64,000 nt of DNA from Hypomesus transpacificus (Eukaryota > Chordata > Actinopteri > Osmeriformes > Osmeridae). Shown piece by piece: positions 1 to 24,100 of the stretch. Both the position numbers and the translations under genes were made by a program. The DNA is taken from assembly GCF_021917145.1 (NCBI RefSeq), contig NW_025813837.1, positions 2,762,091 through 2,826,090 of the forward strand, read 5' to 3'. Below the pieces are notes generated by a model that did no database searches, was not told the origin of the DNA, and worked only from the letters and a program-made list of their open reading frames with translations. The stretch's first letter is position 1. Every line of letters begins with the position of its first letter.

Positions 1-310
1 GTGGGTGTGACTCGCCTTGGGGCATATTTCTCTCAGACTTTCCTTTCCATACAGTGACCAAGAAAAAAATAAAAAAACTTTCCACCTAATTTATTTACAT
101 AGCTATTCAGGGTGTCTGCTGGGGTCAAACTGGTTTAACTTGCTGTCCTATTTTCTTTGTGTGGCATCCCATACTGGCTGGCCCTGAATGCGGTCTTATG
201 TTGAAATGGAAAAAAAGTGTTGTTTTGGTTTACCCAGCTCTGTTCTTCAGCCGAAGACTTGAGCTGAAAGAGAGGGAGGAAAAATAGATGTATTCACAAT
301 TTAAAGAGAG

Positions 311-395
311 GGTGTCGGGTCAGAATCGAACCAGCAACCTGCTGATTACGAGCCCAATTCCCTAACCGCTCAGCCACCTGACTATCTGACCCCAT
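311..395 (-). repeat. tRNA-derived SINE, head fragment
   Basis: On the minus strand this reads as the tRNA-like head shared with the SINEs at 1449, 33121 and 39751: GTGGCTGAGCGGTTAGGGA (A box region) followed by GGTTCGATTC (B box). The LINE-like tail is missing. It lies in gfpt1 intron 1, just before the first exon in this window. Confidence 0.7.
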
Positions 396-423
396 CATCT
401 AGTGTCGTCTCTGTCCCCCTCAG

Positions 424-13154
<12,731 letters not shown>

Positions 13155-14650
13155 ACTGAAGGCTCCTCAGCCCAGGGAAACGCACACACACACACACAGT
13201 GCTGGAGCAGCTGCTCACACAGTTTATCAATGTTTCCTATTTTGTAAGCGTCTCACTTCATGACTCTTTATAATGCATTATTCCTCTTGATCAAATACTG
13301 TATCACACTTTTCTCTGAAGCCTGAAGGAATCATCATGTCATGGTATACTTTTTGTTGCTGTTTGGCGAGGTTGGAGGTGAACAGTAATCAATGTCCTAT
13401 CCACGTGGAGAAGTCTGATACCGGGGAACAGCCATGATTGAAACACAATCATTACTGCTTTACTTGGCCTACACGTTCATGAGTGCACTACTTAGCAAGG
13501 TTGGAAACGTGTTTGCATTTGATTCATTGTGCTCTTCGGTTGTTTGTTTCTGAAAGCTTAAGTTACTGATCGATGTTGGTGGGTTACAAGAACTGTGAAG
13601 TGTAGTGTGTTGGGATCATCTTTTTGGCAGCTTGTTATTTGGAGAGTCATTGTCCTTTTGCTTTCATTTGTCAACTTTGAAATCATTCCTGCCCTTTTTT
13701 GTAACTAAAAAATAGAAGTTCTTCCGATTGCTGTGCCACGTACGTCTCTATCAAGCAGTGTAAGGCATGGGGTATATATTGAATATTTTATTTTTTTTTT
13801 TACATATCAGGTCTATACACTGTCATTAGATTAGTTCCTGATAGACTTTTGCAGCGATAAGTTTCTCTTTATGGCCTCACTCTTTCCTACCTACACCTTG
13901 CCACCACAATGATTTGTGCAAAAATTGGGACCATTATTTATGTTTTTGTAGTTTTTCCACTTTCTGGTTTGTAATTGTAAGCATTTGACCTAAATGTGAA
14001 TGTGACTGCTATGTTCAAACAAATACCTAGATCCCAGAAAATCAAAATGTCGCTGGACATTTCTTCTGTCAACCAAAGGTCTACCTGGTTGTGGGGGGAT
14101 ACTGTTAAATGGAGGCTGTGCTTAGACATGGTGACCTCACCTAGATACAAAGTAACTAAGTCCATTTATATAGCTGCTATTTGAAATGTAAGTCAAGATC
14201 ATAATGTTAGTAAACATTTGTCACATCCAGCTGTTGTGTGAATGCAAAGTGTTCAACTGTTATAAATATATAGTAATTGGACACATGTTTTATATTTTAT
14301 TTAGTGTTTTACTATTCATTAGAAATGCATCTTGGAACTGGATTCATGCCTTGTGTGTTTAGGCTAAATGACTCATTCTGCACTTGATAACTCATGTAGT
14401 GTCTTCTGATCCAGTGTAACCAACAATGTCTACTGCAGACTTCTGTGAGGTGAAGAGCAACTGGAAAACATAATCGAAGTGGGTTATGGTTTTAATGGAG
14501 GGCATAGATAGACTACCAAACTGGAAGTTATACACAAGCGATATGCACTATGATCTTTACCTTGTAGCGTCTGTTTACCACTGGGTTACTGAGGATTTCT
14601 ATTTAAAGACAAAGCTGATGCAATAAATGACTGTCCCCATCTCTTCAGCT
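13155..14650 (+). other. gfpt1: gfpt1 3' untranslated region
   Basis: AT-rich sequence after the TGA at 13152-13154 and before the poly(A) signal near 14622. It has no sustained reading frame; a short CA repeat lies just after the stop near 13185. The exact 3' end is inferred from the hexamer. Confidence 0.6.
14622..14627 (+). terminator. Polyadenylation signal for gfpt1
   Basis: AATAAA lies about 1.47 kb after the gfpt1 stop codon. An antxr1-strand hexamer lies 50 bases further on, so the two genes may end tail to tail. Confidence 0.55.
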
Positions 14651-14659
14651 TTTGATCAT

Positions 14660-17600
14660 AGATACTGTCACAATGATTTTATTGAACACATTCCAACATG
14701 GCCTATCAAAACCCACAACAACATTCTGAAGTTTAAAAACGGTTAAAACGGATCACCAGAAACATGCATTTGTACAGGGTCCAATAAATTAGGATTAGAT
14801 CAATAGGTTTACCCAGCCACGAAGACCCAAAATGGCAGAAAGTGTTAGTTTAACATAGCCACACAGAGCCAAATGAACACACAGTGCCGCAACGACACAT
14901 CTGCTTAGAGCCAAAAAGGCTGAGCAGGCAGACAGGGAGCAGCGAGGAAGCGCTGAAAGAGCATACAGCATAGACAAGGTGCCCCCGAACCCGTTCGCAG
15001 GAGTCCGACTCTTCCGTGGGTTCCGCTTGTGGTTCACATACCGAGATGAACCGGAAGACTGACAGCTGACTTGGGATTTGTTTGAGCACAACCTTGCATC
15101 CCCACCACAGCCTTCTGCGGTCATGGACAATAGCATCCACCTGATATTTGAATTCAGCCTCAAAACAGCTGAAAGAAAAAAGGTTAAAGACTTGGTAAAA
15201 TAAATTGCAGCCTCCAAAAAAGTTTCATTGTGTTGGCTCACTGCTCCAATGGCCTCTATTGCAGGGGCTGTGTAGTTCTGAACAGCAGCAAGACTTTTCA
15301 GCACAGAAGCAAGCCGTCTTAATCCTCCAGCAAGTGGGAACATTGTTCATCTCTATTCGCTTAAAATATGTTAAAAGGGTATTTCCCGGAACGGTGTTTA
15401 AAGAAGCCGTACTTTATAACGCCATGGCCGTAGTCAACGGAGAACAGCAGTGTGGACGTGTTGATTCTCCAAAAACGTCATTTGGCCTGTCTTAGTAGTT
15501 AGCGGCAGCCACGTTGAATTTAGTGGCAAAAGGGGCAATTATGACTGATTGCGTAACTATGGACAGCTGTAGAGTCTTATCCTATCAACAAAAACACGTT
15601 GCAGTAGCTAACGAAGTCCAACAAAACAATCAACACAAAATATGACCTACTTTACAAAAGTGCAGATGACGTTGGCATCACTCAGAAATTTTTCTTATGG
15701 ACATATATGCTTACTTTCTGTGAGCAAGATTTGAATCAAATACATTTGACAACTTGAGGAACTGCCTGCAGAAGGGGGAGTTTCAAACTGATGTGGATAA
15801 CTTTAGGTTATCTTTGGGCCAGAGAAACGGTGTGTTGGCCAAGTATTTCACTGAGCTCCAAGAGTCCAAGTCCGTGAATGACGTTGAATGATGAAAACCA
15901 CAATACCTTCTTCGGCGAGAGGTACACCGAAGGCCCTGATAACAACTCCAGAAGTTCCAGAGATATGACAGAGGACCAGCTTACTGCGCACTCTACTGTA
16001 CAGTGTGACTAGACAGTGTAAGTATCGCAGATGCAATGCTGTAATCACTTGGAGAGGCTAAAAGAAATAAAACGCAGGGCCAAGACATTTCTTGCATTGT
16101 GAGTTTGGCAACAGAAAGTGGGGGTCAGTGAGGGCATAGACACATCTTCTTTGTAGCTTATTGAAAATCATGGAAAGTATTCTGCATATGCTCCCCACAT
16201 AAATGTGGAACTATAAGGTATTATATAAAGAGTTGTTTAGGTCTGATGACAATAAGGAATCATGGCTTTTTTCAATCCGACAGGTCCCCTTTTCACACTG
16301 TTCCCAAAAACACAATTATGTCATGTATAATGAACACTGGCAGGCCTTTTCCCCCGCCTGTCCTTATTTCCTGTGGATCAGATGATGGCTATTTTCCGAG
16401 ATAGCTCACTCCGTTTGTGCATGTGACATAATTCAACATATGAACATCTGGATGCTGTTATCCCAGTGCTGTTTTCATTGCATGTATAAGGGGTGAGACA
16501 GCCCGCGTGCACTGCTAGCGACATAGTCACTCTGCAGCAGGCTCTCCGCAGCAGTATATGATTAATGCCACTGTGAACTCACTCAACCCTGTGGCACTCC
16601 AGTTTTCAAAGGGTTGAAACAATTTCAATGGAAAGAACTGTAACTCTGTCGCTGCATTTACATACTCTGTGAAATTAAATGTGTTACTCTCTAGACAAAG
16701 TCGAATGCAACTTGGTCTTACGACGCTTATCTCACACACAGGTCTCTGATGAGGTGAAAGTGCAGGTCACGTATAAAATTACTTAGAACACAGAATCTGT
16801 GCAACACTTAAACACAATATTAACATACGATACATGTATTTATTTGCAAAGAATAACTCGCTCACTCCAACAATCAATCTCTAATGCAAATACAACATAG
16901 TTAGGCACAAAAACATAACACATTTTTCAATGTATCAAAATTCACACCGGTATTAAATGTATAAACATTTTTACGCAATGAACTAAGATGGCTATCAAAC
17001 AAAGTGAAACACCGTCACATGCATGAAAATATTGCTAAAACCCCTTGGAGTTCAATGAGATATCACTTAAACAAAGAAACGTCCAAATCTTGTAAACAGT
17101 GACAGAAACATTAGCTTGGTTTAAACAACACAGCTTGTGATTCGCATCAACCTGATTCATAAGGATGGAAAAGCTATAAACTGATGAGTAAAGAGTAGAC
17201 CTACTTGTCCCTAAAGTATCCCATCCGGCCTAGTCTAGGTCCTGAACAGAGCGATGGTCCAAACAAGGAGAGCAACTTGTGTTTGCTCTGGAAATTCATT
17301 TCCTGTAATCTCAACATTTTCTCACGTGATCCCAACTGAGCCCCTCCTCAAGAGAGTCGGTTCGTTTGGTAAACAAAAGCAACAGTCTGAAGCCTCGGCC
17401 TCGCCTTGTCACCCCCGTCCAGTAGAGGGCGCAAGGCCGTTTGTGTTCAGCGTCCCAGGGGACAGCTCCAGCAGTTGCAGTCTATAACTTCAAGCTTGAC
17501 CTATCGTTGTGCTGTTGGGCTAGATGTGTACGCGAGCCCCTGTAGACAAATATCTGTGAGAAACGAGTCGGTATAACGTTCATCCACGTACGGGTAAATC

Positions 17601-17733
17601 ACAGGTGTCTCAGCCACTCTCATATCCAGCCAGGCAGGCTGAGGGGAGGCAGCGTGTCTCTGGGACATCACCTTTTAGAGTTATATGCATTCCCGGCCCC
17701 CCGTGTCCCTCTCTCCCCCCTCATTGGCTGGGC
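14660..17733 (-). other. antxr1: Probable antxr1 3' UTR, or 3' UTR plus unidentified sequence
   Basis: This stretch follows the antxr1 stop on the minus strand. Minus-strand AATAAA hexamers occur at 16839-16844 and 14677-14682, so the UTR could be about 0.9 or 3.1 kb. It contains two short frames I cannot identify (minus strand from 15343; plus strand 15725-15891). Otherwise I see AT-rich sequence with no known gene. Confidence 0.4.
14677..14682 (-). terminator. Candidate polyadenylation signal on the antxr1 strand
   Basis: AATAAA on the minus strand, 50 bases from the gfpt1 signal on the other strand. If used, the two transcripts meet or overlap at their 3' ends. The alternative hexamer at 16839-16844 would give a shorter antxr1 UTR. 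Confidence 0.35.
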
Positions 17734-18141
17734 TCACAGAGAGGGGCGTGGCGGCCGGCGAGACGGGGGCGGGGCTCTCCCTGGAGGAGGTCCCTGCGGG
17801 GGCGGGGGCAGCGAGCCGGTGGGGGAGGCGGGGGGAGGGGGGCTGGGCGGGGATACCGGGGGAGGAGCTATGCACAGAGCGGCCGGCGGGAGAGCCCGAG
17901 TCGGAGGGGGGGTGTAAGGAGGGGGTGTGATGGGGGGAGATGGCGAGGTGAAGAGAGGAGGCAGGGTCGAGGGCAGTGGGGGCAGGGTGGAGGAGGGAGA
18001 GGGGGAGGAAGGAGGGCTGCAGGGGGGCGTGGGAGGACTGCAGGCTCTGGATGGGTTGTAGGTAAGGGATGGATGATGGTTGTAGTTTGGGTAGCGTGGA
18101 GGAGGACTGGAAGGGACCCTGGTGAAGTTCATGCATCGACC
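17734..18141 (-). CDS. antxr1: antxr1 last exon: extended proline-rich cytoplasmic tail
   Basis: The exon starts GRCMNFTRV, as in human (GRCINFTRV), and ends [12 protein letters not shown] before TGA. Between these is a long run of Pro, Ser and Thr with PPPP and SPP clusters, longer than the mammalian tail, which probably accounts for most of the extra protein length. The plus strand of the same bases is GGAGG-rich and gives misleading glycine- and arginine-rich frames. Confidence 0.9.
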   Translation of the reverse strand, partial: GRCMNFTRVPSSPPPRYPNYNHHPSLTYNPSRACSPPTPPCSPPSSPSPSSTLPPLPSTLPPLFTSPSPPITPPPYTPPPTRALPPAALCIAPPPVSPPSPPPPASPTGSLPPPPQGPPPGRAPPPSRRPPRPSL

Positions 18142-21100
18142 CTGAAACGACCAATCAAAACACGGTTTAAGGAAACACATCTGTGGGAATAAATCTCTGA
18201 TTCACAAATCTAGGCCGGAGGAAATGCAGCGCCTCCTAAATACTGTACACACCTACAGCACTTCCTGCAGACGGGGTCGCAGAAGAGTCTGGTGTTGTAC
18301 AGTAAAGCAGCGAGTCAGGAGGAGCCCCCCCCCCCCGCGCCCCCCCCCTCGCTCAGCTAAACTAACACTTCGTCATGGTCTCTCCTGTCTTGTTGCCTTG
18401 ACGAAGCACACGTGTACAGTTCTTTATTGCTTTGACACTTGGGCTCGTCAGATGAATTAGATAGAAGCATAAAAATGCCTCTGGCTTCTTACTGTTACAA
18501 ATCAAAAGGACTGATGGATGAACCAGATGCTCCCACGGCGACCAAAGTTTTAGGAAGCGTGTATGTAGTGTACACGGACGTCATTTGACTGGATTGTTTA
18601 CAGTAAATAGGCTGTAATTACAAGTGTGTCTCGTGTCTAAATCTGGTGTATAACCTAATCAGACATTTGGCAAAGTCAGTATCTCCCTTAAAACGTAGCT
18701 CACTATAAAGCTGCTCTATGTTTTACCTTGATAGAGATGCTCTATGTTTCACTTTATAGAGATGCTCTGTTTCACTCTATAGAGATGCTCTGTTTCACTT
18801 TATAGAGATGCTCTGTTTCACTCTATAGAGATGCTCTATGTTTCTCCTCTATAGAGCTGTTGATGGTTCCCCTGTGGATGACTTAGTGGGAGGACAGCTA
18901 GCAGCCACTACTCTCTGTAACGGGCCCCTCTGGTGTAAGAGCTCAGGCTGCTCCACAGAGGCCCACTCTGCTAGGTTACTCAGATCAGGACCTGAATTCC
19001 CCAAACTCACCACACAGTGTATTGTACAGTGTATTGTACTGTATGTACCATTAATTGGGTTTTGCCCTTTTGACTTCTTGAAATATGTAACATGGTTGTC
19101 GTTTGGTGACAAATCTACTGGGAATTATGAGTACTTGTCTCTCTTAGATTGTCTGTTGGTGCAACAATATCCATTATGTATTCTACTCTCTTATGTAATT
19201 TTGTACCACAACATATAAAGACCAAGACCAAATTGTTTAAGTGTCTCAAGCTAATTCAGTTGTTGTTGTGTGGTAAGTTAAATTGGTTTCTTTAGGTCAT
19301 TAAAATAAAACAACACTCTGGTCTTGAGAGACTCAGTAAAGAGGCTCTGACAAAGGAAAACTGTGCTTCTCTCATCTAGAAAGGTATACTTTGTGTTCTC
19401 TCCACTAGCCTCTGGAGACTCAGGGGAATAAGAAGGCCTGGCAGAGGCTAGGGATGGGTAGAGGGCTGGGGCTGGGGGTGGGGCTGGGGGTGGGGGTGGG
19501 GGTGGGGGTGGGGGTGGGGCTGGGGGTGGGGCTGGGGGTGGGGGTGGGGGTGGGGGTGGGGGTGGGGGTGGGGGTGGGGGTGGGTAAGGGGTGGGGACCA
19601 GAACCTACTTCAGCCTGTCTCCATCACACCAGGGGAAACTATAAAAGCAATACTTGTAGATATCCTAATTGCAACCAGAGCAGGCTTGTTTACCGAGAGT
19701 CATCAAGCAACATATAGCACTCTCCACCTGGCTTCCTGTGTACTAAAGAACAGCTTCCTGTGTACTAAAGAACAGCTTAATGGAGACTGTTCTCCCGCTC
19801 TCTTCATTAGGAACTGTTTAGTAGCTCGTCAGCAGGAGGAGACGGCTAAACATGTCTCCTCCTTTTATCTATTGCTATCAAACAGCAGGAAGAAACAGCT
19901 CTATAAAACAGAAGTTCCGTATCGGTTCTGTCTTCTTCTTCTTCCTGCGTCCGTGTGAGCGTGAGCAGAGTCTTACAGCCACAACCTCCCAGTTCCAGTA
20001 AAACCACCTCCTTTGCACAATGAACCACACCGCTTCATGAACATGTACAGTAAACAAACACGAGTAAATCAAGCCTGTTGCACAACATGCACTCACAGCA
20101 CATTTCTGAGTAATTATACTGTACGTGCCAACCAAACCTCCAAATTACATAATTCCCAATCGGGCTGAATATGCATTTTTCCCCACCCTGAACTCGTATC
20201 CCAGCTTGTTGTTAGGAAAAGGGAGTATAGACCAGAGGATGACTCCCCCCCACATCCCCAAGGCCCAGCCACAGCACTGCATCCCCACAGCCCGATCTCT
20301 GAGCAGCACAGGTCAGGCAGATGAGTCAGCCCTGCCCCCTGAATCTACAGTTCTGTGGAAGAGCGGGGGAGCCGGGTCTCTATAATGACTTGACCAGACC
20401 ACGGGAATTCTTTAAGCTGGTATGCATTGGAGCTACGTACTGCAGTCTGAGTGCCAACTCACCACAAAGTTCCCAGCAGCCTCTATTTCTATGCGTGCTT
20501 TATGGCCAACAGCTGTCTTATATTCACAACCTCTTATGGTGCTTAACAATGTACTCCTGCCAACCCTATACTACCCTAATTCATACTCCACTAAAGACCA
20601 ATTCAGACTGAGTTATTAGTCGAGGGTGGAGGGGAGTTAACTGTGTATAGGTGCATAGTTTAAGTAATAACAAAGTCCACTATTGAAACCTCTGTACTTT
20701 TGAAAACGTTTTTTTCTTCACAAGCAATTGTACACACGGCACTGACACGTGACATTGTGACCCGAGACATGGTTCCTGGTTCTCTCACCTTGTCCCCTGG
20801 GTGTGGTCTCATCAGCGACACGCGGTCGTAGCCTCTCCTCAGCAGCACCCACAGGGCGTCCAGTTTGCCCTACGGTGGAGAGAGGGAGGAGATCACACAC
20901 AGGCTCCTGGCTCATCCGACCGCCCGAGCTCAGCTTTCTCTCTCATTCGAGGCATTTCTTAGCCCCGACGTCACCCCCCAAAAAACCCCTCTGAGTTTGA
21001 TTCAATGATTAAACACATGACCTAAATTACGCACTTATCCACTTCAAATTTTCTTTCTTTGCTCCTTGTCAGTTCTGCACGGCTGCAGCCAGCACCAGGA

Positions 21101-24100
21101 GATCGAGGGAGAGGGACAGCGCAAACTGAAAGAATCTGTTTTCCCTCACTGAAATGTTGGCTGTGCTGTCCCCCGGAGCACAGCTCAGCTGGGGTTGGTT
21201 TTCTATCAGAGCTCCCCTGCTGACTGCCAGGGGAGAACAGAACAATGCCTTTAACCCTCGCCTGGTCGCCTTCACTGGGACTACACTTTCCAGAGCGCCC
21301 GCCACCTCACCAGAACGTGGTCAGCTTCTACACCCAGCGAAGCGGCTTCAGTGTCCTGCCGTAGTCTGTCCCTCCACTGCCAGGCAGAGATTGGATCTGC
21401 TTTGATGATTTACGATAATGATGATGAGGAAGAGTACCTCAAATCAAAATGTATTTTACAGCCCTTTTTACAAGCAATGTCACAGAGGGGCTTCACCTAT
21501 GCCCATAGAACTGCCCCTCAACCAACCCAAACTCCTCAAGGAAAACGAGGAAAAACTCCCAGAAAAATACACTAGAGGAGGAAAACAAAAATGGTAAGAA
21601 ACCTTGAGAGGAGCAATTCAGTGAGGGATGCCCTCATCCGGAGACGGTTAGTGAAAGAGAGGAGCAGAACCCAGGCTAATCATACAGGTAGTCATACAGC
21701 AGGGAGGTGATGATGGGGGGGCAGTACCTTGATGGGGGAGTACCACTTGTGAGGGCCGTGGGGTTTCCGCATGCCGTTGTTGAGCACCCGCACGGTGGGC
21801 TGAGCGTCGTCCTGCTCAGGCATCTTCACCTTGGCGTTCTTAGCCTTCTCCAGCTTGGCCCCTTCCTCAGTGGAGCCCTTCTCCCCCCAGCGCACCTGAG
21901 GGAGCCACAGACAACCCAGCTCTGTACTCTCCAGCGCATTCAGATACACGTCTAAACAGATGTATTCTCCAGAGGTGTCCGTTTTATGTGGTGAACAGAA
22001 AAGAAAGATCCCTAACCAACGTCAAGAGATTATGGAAATTTCCTCCCACCAATAATTAGCTAGTGTTAGCATATGAGGTCATACATTTTTTTTTGTCCTC
22101 GCCGGATGTTCAAACCAAACCTATCAACTCCAGGGCATCTCACCTCCATCCTCTTGATGCCCCCCACGCCCCTGCCCCCGTAGTAGGAGGCGTCCACCGT
22201 GGGCCACCTTTTCTTAGGCCCCCCGTCCTCCTCTTCATCCTGATCGGAGAGGCAGGGAGAGCGGGAGGTGAGAGGGAAGATCAAGTCTCAACATGCCGAC
22301 GCTTTTCGTTTCTTTCCGTCACGCTACAGTTTTACCTTTTCTTCATATGGCATGATTACATTTAGTCATTTAGCAAACGCTCTTATCCAGAGCAACGCAC
22401 AGTAAGTACAAGGACATTCCCCCCCGAGGCAAGTAGGGTGAAGTGCCTCGCCCAAGGACACAACATCATTTGGCACGGCAAATGATGCACTCTAAACCCC
22501 TTCCTTCCCCACCTGTTATCAGCCTTATCTCTGCAGTTTTCTTCTGTACTCCCTGCTCAGTCGGGCTCTACCTCATCTCTCCAAAGCCCTGCCCTCCCAC
22601 TCACGACTGATGGAAGCACTTTCTGACGCCATCACGCTGGTTACCTCACAGACACTCACTGGTCTGTGGAGCCTACTTACTGAGTTCAAACAGCTCTCAC
22701 TTGTTGACAGGGAAAAATAGTTTGTTGTTTGTGTTCAGTTACGTTGATTTCCTCACTGTTGCAGTGAATGTGTTTATCTCTATGAAAAGCCATATTCATC
22801 TGATTAGGCTTCACTTTTAAAATCCCTGAGGGTAGACATGATTCACAAAGATATTAGATTTTTCTCTGAATAATTGAAACCATAACTGTAAGTCAAAAAC
22901 AGGATCAGAAAAAATTTAGTTACAGTATATTCAGATTGAGTTGGCTGGAAAGACATTGGCATGATTATCACACAATAGTTGTTAAATATGTACGTGAAAC
23001 AGGGATATCAAAGGCCTAAGTCAACGAACCACCTTTCCTCAGTGCTCAAGGTATGTTTAACAATACTGTAGCGACTACATGGGACAAACTTAAAGTCGCT
23101 GAGAGGCTGAGGTTGGGTTGCTTCGTAAGCTGACGCGCTGTTAAATGAAAAGATTCGCAGAGATCCAAGAAAAGCGTTGACGTGGCTTTAATTGCTGAAA
23201 AGTATTAAAGTATTTGAATGTCCAGAAATCATAGTCAAAAATAGTTACAGTGATCTGGAAAAATGTTGTTGATCAAAAAATGTTTGCGGTCCACAAAAAG
23301 TAAGGCGACCCATTCACCCCCTCTTCCTACATACAAGCCCACAGGTGCACAGGTGTACATGAGCTTTAACACTAATTGAGTGTCACCGCCCATACCCACG
23401 TGACTCCATCACGCCGCAACCACACAACAGTAAACAATAATACAAAGAAATAATTCCTGGCCCCTACAAATACCATATTGTCTACATGAAGATTATTCAA
23501 TGAACTCCAAAACTTCCTCCAAAAACGGCAGTTTAGCCCCAAAAAGAACTTGTGCTACTTACTCTGTTTAACGTTAAGCCATTGCATTCACAACTATGTC
23601 ATTCTGTAACAGGGGATGGAAAATGTTCTCCTGTTGCACAATCTCACTCAAACAACAAAATAGTTTTTCTTACCGAGCTGTCTTCTATCACTGGAGGTGG
23701 GGGCTCATGGATGATCTGGGGAGGGGGGGGGGGGGCACAGAAGAAGGGGGCAGGGTTTTAGTTGTAGTAGAAAAACATGCTTCAAATTAAATTATTTTAT
23801 ATTCACTTAATATATAACCAATCCTGGGGCAAAAACAAGGTTACATAAAGACACGTTGCTCAGGAATAGTTTTTTTCCTTTCCTCTGTTTACTAGAGATT
23901 TGTGTTGACCAAGAAATCTGCCAGGCAGACTCTGGACCTGGACTGCTGGTTAGAGGAGGAAGGTGGGACACAAACATATGCTTTAAGTGTGCCTTGTCCT
24001 TTTGTTTTGAAACAGAGAGGAATTCCACGGAACCAACTGTGAAACCTGCTTCTGATAAGAACAGGTAACTCTCCTTCACATACATACATACAACTATGTC

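Noticed and set aside
17605-18192. Plus-strand glycine/arginine-rich frame of 195 residues
   Set aside because: It is the antisense shadow of the proline-rich last exon of antxr1.
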